DNA of 64,000 nt from Icerya purchasi (Eukaryota; Arthropoda; Insecta; Hemiptera; Monophlebidae). The notes beneath the pieces are model-generated. The model saw only the letters and a list, made by a program, of their open reading frames with translations. It was not told where the DNA came from and ran no database searches. The stretch spans positions 378,250,188-378,314,187 of the forward strand of contig CM077116.1 in the NCBI GenBank assembly GCA_039619475.1. The letters are read 5' to 3'. The position numbers were made by a program, and so were the translations under genes. Positions 21,777 through 36,700 of this stretch are shown piece by piece (the first letter of the stretch is position 1; each line of letters opens with the position of its first letter).

Positions 21777-24700
21777 CTACGCAAAAAAATATTGCACGAA
21801 TTAATAATTCAAAAAAAAAATAATTTCCCCGCTTCAATGTCCGCGTGTCTGTAATTTTATTAACAGTCCTATATTTAAGTTCGGATAGCAAAACCAACGA
21901 TTAAATAGTATTTTATTTGATAACCCATATCTATATTAGTAATTTTATATTCATTTTCTATTTTAGCTTTGCTCAGATTTATTCCAAACTTGCAGAACAG
22001 CGTGCAGAACGATGTAAACGTGAACACTGTTCTTTAACTTACTTAATCTAAAACCTACCTAATATATTTCCATTCCAGCAACCTGGTTGATAAATTCCGC
22101 CGTTTACATAAAAATCTACGTGGCCACTTCGTTCCAGTTTACCTTCTACAAGCGCATCCGTGTGAATAACATCTACAAATAATGCATCGCTTTTATCTAG
22201 TTTACTTCTGTTATCCGCAGTCACAAAAAGCGGCAGAGCTGGATCAAGACCTAAAACACATTAAAACTGATATGATTTAGAATATTTTGAAGCGTCATAA
22301 AAACCACTTCAAATTTTATAAATACTATTTTCGTGAAACGCGTTATCAAAAATTTTAAACCCGTTCACTTTTTAACCCAGTGATATTTTTAATCCCGCTA
22401 AGTTAAAAAATGTTTTTTCATTAATTTAAAAAAAAAAAAAAAAATTATGTTTTCGAAAGGTTTCAAAAAAATATATGTTTTAACTTGTTATTAATCTTGT
22501 AAAATCTGAAACGTGTTAATAAAAATTTCCATTAAATAGGATTTTTATTGTCTGCATAAACACTTATATTTTTTTTTCAGGTGAAAAATAACCGTACTTT
22601 TTATTATACTTTGTCACTTTCGCGTGACACCGATTAATTAATATAAAATAAGTTCAGTCAAGCATGATGTTTCACGCTCTAAGGATTTCGCATGTTAACT
22701 TAAAGATGTACATTTACATAATACTAAATTCAAAACAAAGAAATCTAATTTATTCGCGCCACAAAGAGGGATAGATGTTATTTTTCGCGCTTTTTTGAAC
22801 TTTCCTTCAACTTTGATAGTTTAGTTAAGGAAATGAAATACGGATTCTTCACGCCATCAATATATCACCTGCCGGGGAAAAAACAATTTTTTTTCAAAAA
22901 TTTCGAGATTTCGACGTCCCCCCGAGGGCTTCAATATGAAATTGGAAGCTCGGCTATATTTTTTCCATAAAACGGTTCTTTATGCATACGTTCGAGATAC
23001 GTTTTGGTTTTCCTTCCTTTTTTATTCGGACTATTACTTAGGTGAACTTCCTTTTTTTACTGTTTTTGACCCCAAAGGGGGGTCTATGTAGTTTTCTGAT
23101 TTTATGAAAGAGCTTCTGCGTTTTGTTTCATATTTTGAATTTAACTTTTAACGGGTTATCTAGAGATGAGTTATAAATTTTTTAAGAGTGATTTTTGAGG
23201 TAATTTTAAATCCCATTCTCTATTATTTCTTGATGGTTTCGACAGCAGGAGTTTTATTGGTGCCTCTTTTACTTTCTTGAAATTTTTTGAAACATTTTAT
23301 TCGTGATTTATTTTGAATTTATCCGCTAAACAATTCCAGATTTATTGAATTTTATTTAAATTTTTTATCTTTCCAAATCATCGTATAAACACTTTGTGTA
23401 TTATGCGAGGTATGGAGTCGTAAAAATGGCAGTGCGGGAAATGTCAGTTTATCTTCCATTAATTTTATTACAATGCTTCGAACGATTAAATCGGTTACAG
23501 ATATTTTGTTCGTTTTTTTTCCTTTTCATTTACTGTACAAAATTACTCGAAGAAGCTAGAGGTAGCGTAAAACGAGGTAGAAGAAGTTTGAGAATCAATG
23601 TGTCTCACCAATACATAAGAATTACATTTACTCTTGGGAGGCGGTAGAACAAAACAGTAAGTAGTATAAAAAGGTATTTGAATTATTTATTTTCGACCGG
23701 CAGACATTCGATTAGACGGCGAGGTTCACCGACGGCTAATTCAACTTACGGCGAGTCGATTACGGTGGGTCAGAGTCAACGGGGCCAAACGATACTGACC
23801 TAAAAATTCATTCCAGCTGAGAGACAGTAATTAATCGAATAAAATCGGAAGATGATTCTATCAACTAATCAGAAGTTCAGTTACCGTGGCCAAATTAATT
23901 AAGCAGCGGTGTTTCATTCGGGCAAGATCTAATTTGAATCACGATTCTATAAATTAATAATATAAAAAAATTAAATGTTGTACCGAATTAATGACCTATA
24001 AAAAAATCAAAGATTTTGATTATGATGATCTGTTTTTTTGTTATGCGAACTATTTTTAATGCCTGAGATTTTTTGCTTCCATCGCATTATGCTTCATGTT
24101 TTAATAATTGATAAAATTTCAAAAATTATGAATAACTGTGTCGCACTTTCTACTGCAAGTAGTCAAATAAAATGTTTATTCTTAACATTAGTAAAATAGT
24201 CTTCTGTTTTATTTATGTATTTATTTTTTTTTGAAAAATATTCGCCGCCACGTTTTGAAATTATAAAACCACTATAAGTCAGTTTATCGATTAATACAAA
24301 AAATCGTAAATAAACTATGAAAATATTACAAGAAACCTGTAATTCGGGACAGATTCATCGGTCGCAGATTATTAGCTATGTAGCCAGCCAGGTGCGCTCC
24401 CAAACTGAAGCCAACAACATGAACGGAAGACTCCATACGTAGTTTAGATACACTGTAAACTGCGGTAATAAGTTGAGCTATACATTTGGACACGTAATTC
24501 AGATTACTGACAACAACAGGGTAACAGGGTCCTTGTGCAACGTATTTCCAGTCGACCATCCACACATTGTAATCAGACGTATTTAGATATGCTGAAAAAT
24601 TAAAATTGTAAGCTACGAGTCACTTTCAATATGTACGAACTATACTGAAGTTCTAATAACCAAATTGAATACATCACAGCGTCGAAAACATCGTTGATCG

Positions 24701-27700
24701 ACAACGAAATCAATAAATTTTACTATATACAACTCTGGGTAGTAGTTGGAATGGAAAAATAAATGTCTTCATAAAGTTTCCAGATGTTAAGCTTTAAAAT
24801 TACGACCCAATTCTTTTCATTTATTTTATTTTTTCAGATTTAACGAGTAAAGGGCAGTGTGTGTTGCAGCATACATTTTATAAATAATTTTTCAAAAAAT
24901 TTATCAAAAACACTGATATTCGTTAACTATATCGAAATATTTGCAAATAAACTATTCAAACTGAATTTCAAACTCTTATTTGATATGTCATTGACAGAAC
25001 ATCGGATTTGTTAAAAATCTGTGCAAAAGATAAATAACAAAATGAAAAATTTCGATATTATTCTTTAAAAAAGGAAACACTCATTTTAGACCGAAATATT
25101 ATAAACTAAAATTTTACTTGCATTTAGCTTACCGTTTTTTTTTTTATTTTTAACGATATTTTCGATTTAAATCAGTTTTGACAATATTACGAAGAAATAT
25201 TTTTTTTGTTATTATGTACGATTTTAACTAGTCAATACTGTTACTAACTTTGCCTGAAAACTAACAAATTTTTTTAAAATAAATAGTAATTAAGAATTAT
25301 TATAAAAAATTTACTGTATTAAAAATAAATGAGACGAGTTAAAAAGAAATAATTTCGTGTCGATAAAGTTGTTTTTTTTTTTTTTTAACGAGTATTTAAT
25401 GCCTTGTGGCTATTATTCGATGCTTAATTAAGCACTAATTACTAAATATTATTAATCGTCTTAACTTTAACAGGAAGGGATTGAATACTTATTACTAAAT
25501 ACTATTAATAATCTTAATTTTAATAAGAAAGTCTATAAGGCTATTGTTTTGATTACTTACTAAATATTTAACTAATTTCATGTAATCTAAAGTGAAAAAA
25601 AATATTACGACTTTATACGATATTTAAAGGTCTTATTTTTAATAATACCGTGCTTTTCAGGTTTTTAAAAATTTCTGCTTATCTAGTTTTAAATGGATTT
25701 CAAAAAAAAAAAGGAAAAAAAAGACTAATTAGTTATACCATATTTTAACAAGAGAGAAACGCTCTCCGCATGACCATGTGTACTAGAAATCGGTTACGCC
25801 AATTTTATTAATCAGTAATTATGGTTAATTTTGCTTCCATTAAAAAGAAAAAGTTTTAGATTGACGAAGTGCAGTTACTTTCTCTATCATTGAAAATTTA
25901 AAAAACCAACAACCTTGTCGATTTTGTTGTAATTACGAAGATAATTTGTTAACTGGCAAAATTTATTTTAATAAATTATTTCGAAATTCGCCCAGCTCTT
26001 TGTATAGCGAATAATTTTAATATAAACCATAATTTTGCAAATACCGTGAAAAAATTTACGCAATCGTTATTGATATCGACAGGGTTTAATAAAATTATAT
26101 GCAACTAAATTGTTTCTTGTTCGTGTGTATAAAATTAGCATTAAGATGTAAAAATCGAAAATAAAAAATACACGCGAAAAAGAAACAATAGAACAGACAA
26201 TAAAACAACGTGCATGAAAATTATAAATTAAATAATTTCGGTCACAAACGTGACAGAAAATTATGTACATGTAAATAAATAAATAATGCGTCTAGTAGAA
26301 TAGGTGGCACAATTCACAGTTTATATAATCAAACTCCGTATTAATTTTTAACATCCGCCGAGATCGACTAAACATTTGTAAATTACAAAACAAAACGAAC
26401 TGTTTTCAAATTGTGCAAGAACGTAGACTAGAAATACATTTTTGTTCGTTAACATTCTGTTGTGTAAGCAGTATAGATATAGAGAATCCGTAGCATAAGA
26501 CGTAAAAACAGCTAGAAGGGCTGAAAAGCAAATAAACGTAAGTGTAGTGATTATCAAAAATTCTGAAGATACTCACTCTCAAAGACTGTACCGGGGAATT
26601 ATGAATCAAGAATAAACAGGGCCGAATGATTTAATCAAAGAGACATTTAATGAATAAAAAGAAAGATAGTTAAAACTAGCTTAATTAAGCTATAAAAATG
26701 GGGAAAAATCGCAAGTTATGTCATATACATGGAACCTCCCGTTGTCACCCGAATCAAAAACAAACTATAAAAAGTAAATAAAGAAAAAAAATAGAGCAGC
26801 ATTTTGGAGAAATGTTAAAAATTAAATGAATAAAATTCAAAATTCTTGGATATTAAAAAGAAAGACCAACAACCACTGAAAGCAACAAAAATTTGCAAAG
26901 AAGGTATGGATAAGACATGTATGAAAGGAAAATGTTAAGGTTCATACTGAACCAAAAGAAATGATGAAAGAATGAAAATGAAGGGCCAAGAAAGTAGTAA
27001 AGATGATAGTTAACAGAAAAAGAGTTTAGTATAACAGTTCAAAGGGACAGAGGGGTAAGATAGAAAAGAATGCAAAGGAAAATTGTAGTATGATACAACG
27101 AAGCTATAAAGCAACAAGTCATTAGTAATAAATTAATCTTAATCAAATCAAAAAATTACGTTCGCGTCAGACCGATTGTACGAGTAAAGCGTAAGAAATA
27201 GAAATGAAACGATGATTTCTCGCTGATGTCACAATGTTATACGGTTTACTTTTACTTCTTTTGGAATCAGATAAAACCAGCTTTAGCTTACCGAAATTTT
27301 AATTAAAAAACGATATTTCCGAAATCGACTACAGCTGATCGTTCTGTTGCATAGTAACATAAATACCTTCGAACTACCTTTGATATGCATTCTCATCCCA
27401 TTTATTACAGGAAGAACGATTACAATTTAAAATTTATATAGTCAATCAGTGAGAAAAGAAATCATTTTTTTTTAGTTATAACTTAACTAATCCCCCCTCC
27501 CCCCTCAGGCGCATTTTAAAATAGAATATATCACAGCAATACCTGATCGACTTTACAGAAACAAATGCAGGATTTTAAAAAAGTACAACGATATTAAAGG
27601 ATAGCAAGAAAGGCAGATTTAATCATCCCGATCTTACAACTAAATTTAATATATATCATACTAACTTACTCAGGACCGATAAATTATGTATACAATGTGC

Positions 27701-30700
27701 GCATTCGGAATTATAGGCTGATATCCTATAGTATACGAATGATATTAACATATCTATAATCATATTTAATATTTTTTAACGAAATTTTATTTTAAAAAAT
27801 ATTAAAAATAATTAATGCCTTTTTAAATGACGCTATAATGTTTTTTGAAGAACCGTAAGGGAGGTCTACCAGTATTTCATACGACCGATGCTTTTTAATA
27901 AACTCGATTTGAATAGTCTCCTTCCCGGAATACGGCCAGTTTGCCAAATAAAACAGTCAATTCGTTCATCTTGTTCATTATACTAAATTTTAGTGGAAAT
28001 TTTAATGAATTAGCTTAATTTTTGAATCTGTTTGCTGTTTATTTATATGCATTACTTTTGTTTTGTTTGTTGTAAAGTTTTTTCTTATAATTATATCATA
28101 CAGTTAAGTGGTCCAAAAACTACACCGGACTTTTATAAAACCATAATCCAAATGGAGATTAAGCATTAGCCGTTTAAAATTTAAAAAAAAAAAAATAGTA
28201 CGCGGACCCTGTTTCAATTCACTCGTTAACTATTTTTAAGAGAAGTGAAGCAAACAGCACAGATGAACAATATGGTTCAACTATAGCGACAAAAATAAAT
28301 TGTAGAGAAATCTTTCATTGTGTTTGTTAAAATTATAATAAAAAAATTACGAATATAGCAAACAATTGTAAATAGTATTGTTGTAATTATAAAAAATTAA
28401 CACAAAACTTTTTTATTTATTAAAATAATCATATTAATTTATCCAGGCATGTTACAGAGATCGCGATACTCAATTTTTATGAGAAGCAGTAATATATAAA
28501 ATAAACTTAAAAATTTAATTTGTTTTTGTTCATTGTTTACATTTTTAACTTTATTTTATATCCTACTATTTCTCATAAAAATCGAGTATCGCGATCTCTG
28601 TAACATGCCTGGATAAATTAATGTGATTATTTTAATAAATCAAAAAACTTCCACGTTAAGTGCTTTTAATTACAATATAATACAATTTACAATTATTTAC
28701 CAGAGGATGTCTGATAACAATATTAAAATAGTAAACAATTACAAATTGTATTTAACACATTCGGATCTAAATAATCATCAGACTCATGTATATTTAAAGC
28801 AACAAGTTGATTATACATTTAGTAAAGACAGATTCGGAATTCTTAACATATATTAATAAGCGGAACTTGTCGACAAGCCAGCTATCGCGACGTAGTTAGT
28901 TAACCAATGGTTTGTTTGGGTAGAAGCTGATTTGAATTCCGCTGCCACACACTGAAATTTCCAAAAATGTCCATGAGCGTCAAAAAAAAAAAATCTTATC
29001 GACAAAGACTATTTTAAAGAAAAAAGGGTTGTTCTTTGAGTGTTCATCTCATTGTGCTAAGTACTCTGCTTTCTACTTCAGTTTGCTACGACTTGATCTT
29101 CCTACTCTATATTGCGCCTCTTATGTATGTCCTATCATATTTTCCCTCTCCAAAAATTGTTCCTATTATTTGTTCCTTTCTCCTAACAATATCTGATCGT
29201 ATCAAGATATAATTAACTCTGTCCTATTTTAATTGTTTCTGGGTAAAAGTCCCCCCGGTTGACGAGCCCAAAAAATAAAAAAGATTAAAAACAAAAAAGA
29301 AGGAAAGGTTAGAAATTGAAAATTCCTTAAAGATTTTAAAAGTAAAAAGCTTTTTTTCCCTTGGGAAATAAAAAACTTGTTTACTTTAATCTCATTTTTA
29401 AAACCTGTAAGTAATTTCCACTTTCTATCCTCCTCATTTTTAAAATCAATTATGTCGACCGGAGAATTCCCAAGCTTGTCTCTAATGTACATAATCAATT
29501 TGTTTCTTCAAGTATACGAATATTTTAGTATGTTTTACTCTTAGCTGAAAATCATTTAGACTCCAATTGTTACCGTTAAGTATTTTGCTAAATACAATAG
29601 TTTTTTTTCTGTTATATTTGGTTTTTTTTTCTTGGACATTCCAGCTAAGGACCTACATCCAAAACCAACAAGAAAGAAAAGAGCCGTCAGTTAGATTTTG
29701 ATACGGTCAGATATAGACAGTATAAAGGAACCAATGCATGAAATTATGAACGACGAGGGGAAGGACAAAATATAAGATGCACAATAAGGAGTAGGGAGTT
29801 TGAGTTTCAGTAAACAAGAATATAGAATACAACATTCGACAGAAAGAAATGGACATTCAAAAAAGATGTGACTGGCGTCACAAACCACAGTTTCGTTATG
29901 GTGGAGAGGACAATTTGGAGAGGAGACAAGGGAATAGCGAAAACGAGAGGAAGGGAGAGCAGAATGGCCAAAACGCAAGCGAATCATAGAAGTGACAACA
30001 GAACAGGGAAGTGAAGGAAACTCAAAAAACCAAGAATTAGAAGGAAGACTAGGCTATACGGACAGATAAAAGGATTGATCCTTACGAAAGGAGGAAGGGT
30101 AAATATCTGACCAAAGTTTGAAATGGAACTTACTACATAGGGAATTCAAATTAGAGAATGGAACTTTTTTAAAAAAGGAACGATAGGAAGTAGCAACTCG
30201 AATCAACACAGATGGAGTAGTGAGAAGAAAGAAAATGGCCAAACAGCGTATGCGAAGAATGATGAGATCGGAAGAGTGATCAGGAAAAGGGGAACTGATC
30301 GCTTGAAAAATACTCATGGAGTCTGAAATAATTAAATAATTAGAAAACAAACGACTGGAAAAAATGAAGACAATAGAGCGTAGGATAGCCATCGACCCGG
30401 CTGTAAAGATGGAACAGACAGAAGAAAGACGAAATGATTCAGATAAGTTGAAATCCGGAAGGATAAAAGAAGCTCCAACATCATGAAGTCCACTGGAACC
30501 ATCCGTGAAGATGGTTACATGCGATGGGAATTTGGAATTGATAGTGCTGTAGAATTCGTGTTGAATTATTTCTCGAGGAAGGGATTTGGAAAGTGAAGAT
30601 ATCTGTTATATTCGTAATTATATTCAATATAGTTTACAAAAGAACACGTATCGGAAGGAAAAGTGTCTTATATTTATAAAAAAAAAGATGGTATCCTTTT

Positions 30701-33700
30701 TAATAAACGATGAAGTGCTCAAATTTCTTCGCAATAATTTTAAATGATGACCATTGCGACTCCGCTGCTCGATTAAATACTTTTCAACTTGAATTCTATG
30801 CTGATCATGTCATCCAAATAAACCGATGCAATAGACTAAGCGCGGCTACACCAAACTGATGCTAGATTTTTATTTAAATTTTAATAAACACAATGTTCGC
30901 CGACGGTTTCAATTGGTAAATAAATTTTGAATTTTTCATGTGAGCCGTTTTATTTTTTATTTTTTCTTACGATAAATCGCTAAAAATTAAATTAACTTCG
31001 ATAAACACCTTAAACCGAATACTTTACAGAAAAATTAAGAGTTGTATAATTAGCGTTAAAAGCGTTTCTCACTTGACTTCGTCAACCGTTAGCTAAATTC
31101 TTGTGAATATCGTTCTAAAAAATGAATATGCTACAATCGGAATTTTTTAAGATGGGCTCTACAGTATATATTCTCCGAAAGATCTGTCGCGACATCTCTG
31201 GAGTTTGGTCTAAATGGCATGTACTATTTGCTTAGACGATAATTACTTAAGTCGGAATATCCTGTTTTATCTAAATTTCATCTTTTCTGCCTTTTTGTGA
31301 CTCACGTTGAATATGCCAGGTGAGCATCCAAATGCTGTCCCAATATTTGACCGGTGCTAATACGGCTCGTTTTTATTTAATATGCGTATTACGTGTGCCA
31401 ATTTATGTTCGTTGAACTTGATACGCCACTTATATGTCCGCAGTTGGCGACATGATGAAGTGCCAGCGAGAGTACTATATTAACTTTCCGTTGAACATAT
31501 CTACTACAAAGACCGCTATACCATCGGCGCGCATGTTCCAGCTATGACTATATCTTTCGTTGATGGAATAACAAGCGTAAATAGGAGGATTCGCAGGTTA
31601 AATCAGTAACTGCTTTTCGTGCTCCTGATTTTGACCTATAATTTATACATATAATCGTTCTACTGATCGAAATAGCGTGTAATTATACTTATAAAGTAGC
31701 TCAAAGAGCGCGCGGTAAAAATTAAACTAACCATTTTTCATGTCGATTAACGAAGTTAAATTCATATCACTGTTGTAGCCATGTACGATTATTTTATTTA
31801 AGCTTAGCGGATTAAATGAGGAATTTTTAATACTGTTTTCATCTGGAAGCACTTTCTTTCCGGTGACAATTTTCCTAAAGAAAGAGAGAACAGAGAGGAA
31901 AAAGAGAAATAAACTATACAGTGTGTCAAATATCAATGTGCAGTTTGTTTTTACGTGAAATAAAACACTAAATCAAAAATGATTACACATGCCTATGAAA
32001 TTCAAAGATACATAACTATAGGGAAAAATATGTCGGTAAACATCACGCTGTTACTTTCCCCGTTATAAACATATTTTGGCGCGAAATCTACGCGTGTCCA
32101 GAATACATTATATACCTTACACGCAACCCACGCTACTTAAAAACAATTTTTTCCTCCATAATCTTTCCTCGCTCGAAAGCGTAAAAATACAAACTTGCCA
32201 ATGTTGAAAGAAATTGCAACGATATCCATTACGTGGACTTGTACGTAATGAAATTTTCCCTTTAAATGTCTTCAACAATAATTTTTTTTTTTTTTTTTTT
32301 TTTTGAATTAAACTATGTACACTTTGTGTTCATACTGAAATCACACTATCGTGATTAGTTTTTAAAAAAACAACTAGATTACATTGTTTTAGGTGTTCTT
32401 AAATTTTTAAAAATTGAGGGCAGTGGCGTAGCCAAAGGAGGGGCCCTAGGCATTTGAACTCCTCCCGAAAAATGAAACAAAAGGGATATTTTTCTGAATT
32501 ACAAAAGTACAATCATCGGTAAACACACCCTTGATTGATGTCTGTCTCATCACGGAATTCGTTTTTCTACCAAAGTGTGAGTAGGCGAAGCTGCAGCTTA
32601 CTTTTAGGATTCCGGTACAGATGTAATGTACGGAATCCTAATAAAATGGTTCAGAAACGAGGAAAATATCGAATAAAAATGAATAACTCACGAACAGTTT
32701 GACTTAAAAACTTCAAAATTGGATCATAAAATATAATTAAAATTCTCTTTAAGAAAATCTATAACTTCAAACTAACCGATTACACTGAACGGCAAAAAAT
32801 CGTCAAGAATATATAATATGGAATTTAAAACAACCTCAAAAATCACTCTTAAAAATTTAAAACTCATCTCACCAGATAACCCGTTAAAAATGAAATTCAA
32901 AATATAACACAAAATGCAGACATTCGTCTTGAATTTAACTGGAAAACACTAGACAACACCTTCGGCAGTGACCATCAAACGTAGGGTAGCTGATACGTTC
33001 GGCTGCCTGCAAAAAAGGCAAATGTTTTGAAGGTACCTGGCTGCTATGTACTTATTCGAAGGCGATTCAAGATAGAAACATTTTTGCGAAAAACTCTCTC
33101 TGCGAGTCACGAAGCCTCGATATTTGATTTTATGCTTCGGGGGAATCGTGTTTGAAGATCTCCATTCCTATTCCCATTCTACTTCGAACTGGAACATGAG
33201 CAAGGGGCTAGTGTAGGAGGAAGCGGGGGGGGTGCATAGTACTAGGTAGAAAACTGCAGAATAAACTGCCCGATTAACTCACGTATTACCTGGACCCCCA
33301 GCGGTGGGTTATGTGGATCTTCCTTATCACGAGATATTTTTTGAGATGAATTGGAGAGGGTTTAGAGAGTCAATGAGCAAGGTCTTACGGACAGGAAGTT
33401 GTTGCCGTTGAATGCAAACACTTTCGCGTACACTTCAACGTCCAAGCTGTACAAAAATCGTGCAACCTACCTCACTCTACTGCGCCTAAAAATTCGAAAG
33501 CGCAGACTGACCTATGTTTAGGGGACACTGCACTTTGTGGTATGTTGTTAGCGACACGCTTATATTTATGGCTGGGAAATTCCATGCAGGCACAGCGACT
33601 GGAACGAAAGTTCTTAAGATGGAAAGGATTCAGAAATGGTTTTAAACAGAAAACGGTTCAGGCACTAGATCATTTTTAAATCCCTCAGTAGGGAAGATGA

Positions 33701-36700
33701 TGTATAGCAAGTATAAGAATTTCCTATTAAAAGATATCGCAGAACAACCTACCAGTACATACAAATTTGTGACAGGAGCAGAGAAATGAGTAGAGAGGAT
33801 AGAACGAAGGCCGTATAATGAAAAGAATGTAAGGTGCTTAGCAGGCTTTTGGCGGCTAAGGAGTACACCCGGCACCCGTAATTTATTCGTGAAAAGATAA
33901 CTGATCTACAAATAGTTGAGAGTAGTTTTAAATTTCGGTATTATTTAGGATTTGACAGATGTTTCAGGACAGACAAGGATTTTAAGTATTTGACTTTGAA
34001 CTACGTGAGTGCGGGAATTGGCCAACTGGTAACTAAATATCGGAAGTTAATTATGGGAGATACTCCAGTAACCGAAAAAATCAGGTAATTTCTTCGCGAC
34101 CCTGACAGATAGGTCAACTCATTATTCATTTCTTCAGACCAGTGCTTCTCAACATTTTTTTTGTCATCATGCTCCAGCTATGAGCCGGTAAAAACTTGAT
34201 TATTTTATTCTCCATCAGTAAAAATCAATAACTAGCTTACGGACCAGTATTAATTTAAAAAAATAAGAAAACCTACACGACAAAAGTAATTTTATTAACT
34301 ATAATTATACACGTATTACAGAATTTTTTTTTATTAATATATAATATAATTAGCCGACATGTTTCTTAGTTCATCTCAATAATTTATTGTTTTTAAAATA
34401 TTTCAGATTTACTCTTTTTGTTTATTTTCTTTTTAGAATTATATTTTGATTTACTAGCTGCCACTTTACACTATTAGTTTGGTTTGGTGGCTTGTTTTTT
34501 TCGTTTTAATTTCTTTTTATTTACTGGCTGCCACTTTCTACTACTCTCGTCCGACTGCTTTTATAATCTCTCATTTGAATTTCCGTTGCTTAATAAGTGT
34601 GTCCATCGAAATTGAATTGTGTGACGTGGCGTTGTATTTCGATTTGATGGCATACACGGAAGAAGACGCCATCAAATTTTACAGGGTTCTTCCGTTTTTC
34701 AGGTTTTTACACTTTATTTCTTTTTTTTTTTATTTCTTTACAAAGTATCATTTGCTGTGTAAGGTTTGCTCGACGTGTCAGAGGCTCCTCACGCTCAATT
34801 GTAAAAATTTTAAATTTCGGTGTGGCCGGCGGATCGGCGGTGTTAAATGTAATTATAAAAGTTCTGCTAAAACCGGGACGTGGCTTTGGCGACGTCGTGT
34901 ATCCGTGTTAACAATGTGGCGGTTTGTTGTTACAGTCTTGTACATCCGTAATCCTCGTTTTCATCTACTTTCCGAACTGAAATTATCAAGTAGAACAATT
35001 ACCAACTGGACCTCCTTTTGTCACGAAGTTATGGTGCATTATTTCAATAAACATTCGGCTTCTTTAGGATCATCAAAATGAAATTTGCGTCTACCCCCTC
35101 TTCGCGCCGAGAGACTGGTTTATGGGTTTTTGACGCTATTGATGTTTCCCCCGGAAATTTTTATCTATCTCTTGTTCCTGACCGTAGCCGCGAAACGTAG
35201 CTTCCAATTATCCGCCGTAGTTTCTGTCCCGGTTCCATCATCCAATCTGACAAATGGAAACGGTGTACACCCCTTTCTCATGATGCTAATTACATCCACT
35301 GTACTGTAAATCATTCCGTCACATACGTTAATCCGGATACCGAGGTTCACACCAATAAAATTGAACGTTTATGGCGTGAAGCCCGGAATAAAATTCCGGA
35401 TATGGTATTAGGGAAAATTTCGTCCCCTATTATATCACGGAATTTTACTTTTTGCAGCGAGTACCACATCTTCAGCTCACTCATACATTTTTTAACACCA
35501 TCGCCGAAATGTACCCCGCTTATTAAGGTATGTTAATTTACTCACATTCTCTTTCTGCTATTTCACTTTTCGCGATATTTCTCGTATGATCGTTACATTA
35601 ATTCGCTTCTTTTCGTTTTATTCATTTTTGGTCGTAATTTTAGTTCGCTTATTTTCATTCATAGTCACAACTTATGAATAACAGATGAAATGAACGAACT
35701 AAAATTACAACCAAAGATGAACTAGGGTACTTAATGTAACAGCTTACCGGACTACCATTTAGCTCAAGAACAATGTGTCTTGGGGCATTGTTGATTCCTT
35801 TAAGGGATTTAATTTTAATTCATACGATTCGGCTAAACGTTGAAGGGGAGACGGATGAGATGAACTGTTCCAAACACTTGTTTTTCTACTCCAAATAAGA
35901 AAACGAGCAACAGTACGGGGATTTCTTAAAGATCATTAGGTCAGACAATCAGATGGCTTATATTTTCTGAGCGTTCGTACGCACTATTGAATTACAGTAT
36001 AGGTCTCTTTGCACCATCATGGCATTTTCTTAGTTTACATGTTATAGATTGTAGATATTAATGCGTGGACGATGTGGAGTACGGCCTTGAGAAACACGTT
36101 TAAAAGTTGCCTGACAGAGATTCGGTAGAAGCTGAGACTTTAATTCGGGCCGGGTACACCGTTCAGTCCGCCCTTTGGAACGAAAACCGTGAAGAGTTTG
36201 GTGCTGGTAGAATTATGGGGTGAATCGCAAAATGTAAAAATACAGAGGAAAGATCGTTGAGCATAGATCGTCATAAACACAAGACTTAAGTTTCGGGAGC
36301 AGTGGTAGGGACACTAATGCTAAGTGAATAGTTGAGATGGTGTTGCAGGAAAAGTTTAAATATGTGTAGTCGGTTAGAGGGAGAATGTTAAAATGATGAT
36401 CCATTACGATATTGGTGATAATTAATCCATGTCTGTTAATTACCGTCGCCCTGGGGGAGTGAGCGTTGAAGTCTTCAAGTATGATAATTGGACCTTTTAA
36501 TTGGGTTATAGTGTTGTGAAGGTCTAATTGAGCTTACGTTATTATTGGATGTGAGAGATAGCGGTTTGCAAATCATTATTAAAGATTTTGATAAACTGTG
36601 TAAGTAAGCAGACATTGTTACCAACTGAAGAGGAGTATTTATTCCAGTCACTTCAGCTGGAACCGAAGCGTGTACAGAAGTTGTTACTCCTCCACTTCCC

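Noticed and set aside
31875..31936. A hydrophobic N-terminal extension in frame with lipase exon 2 looked like a signal peptide.
   Set aside because: It is the pyrimidine tract of the acceptor; the real signal peptide is in exon 1 at 40.07 kb and joins in phase.
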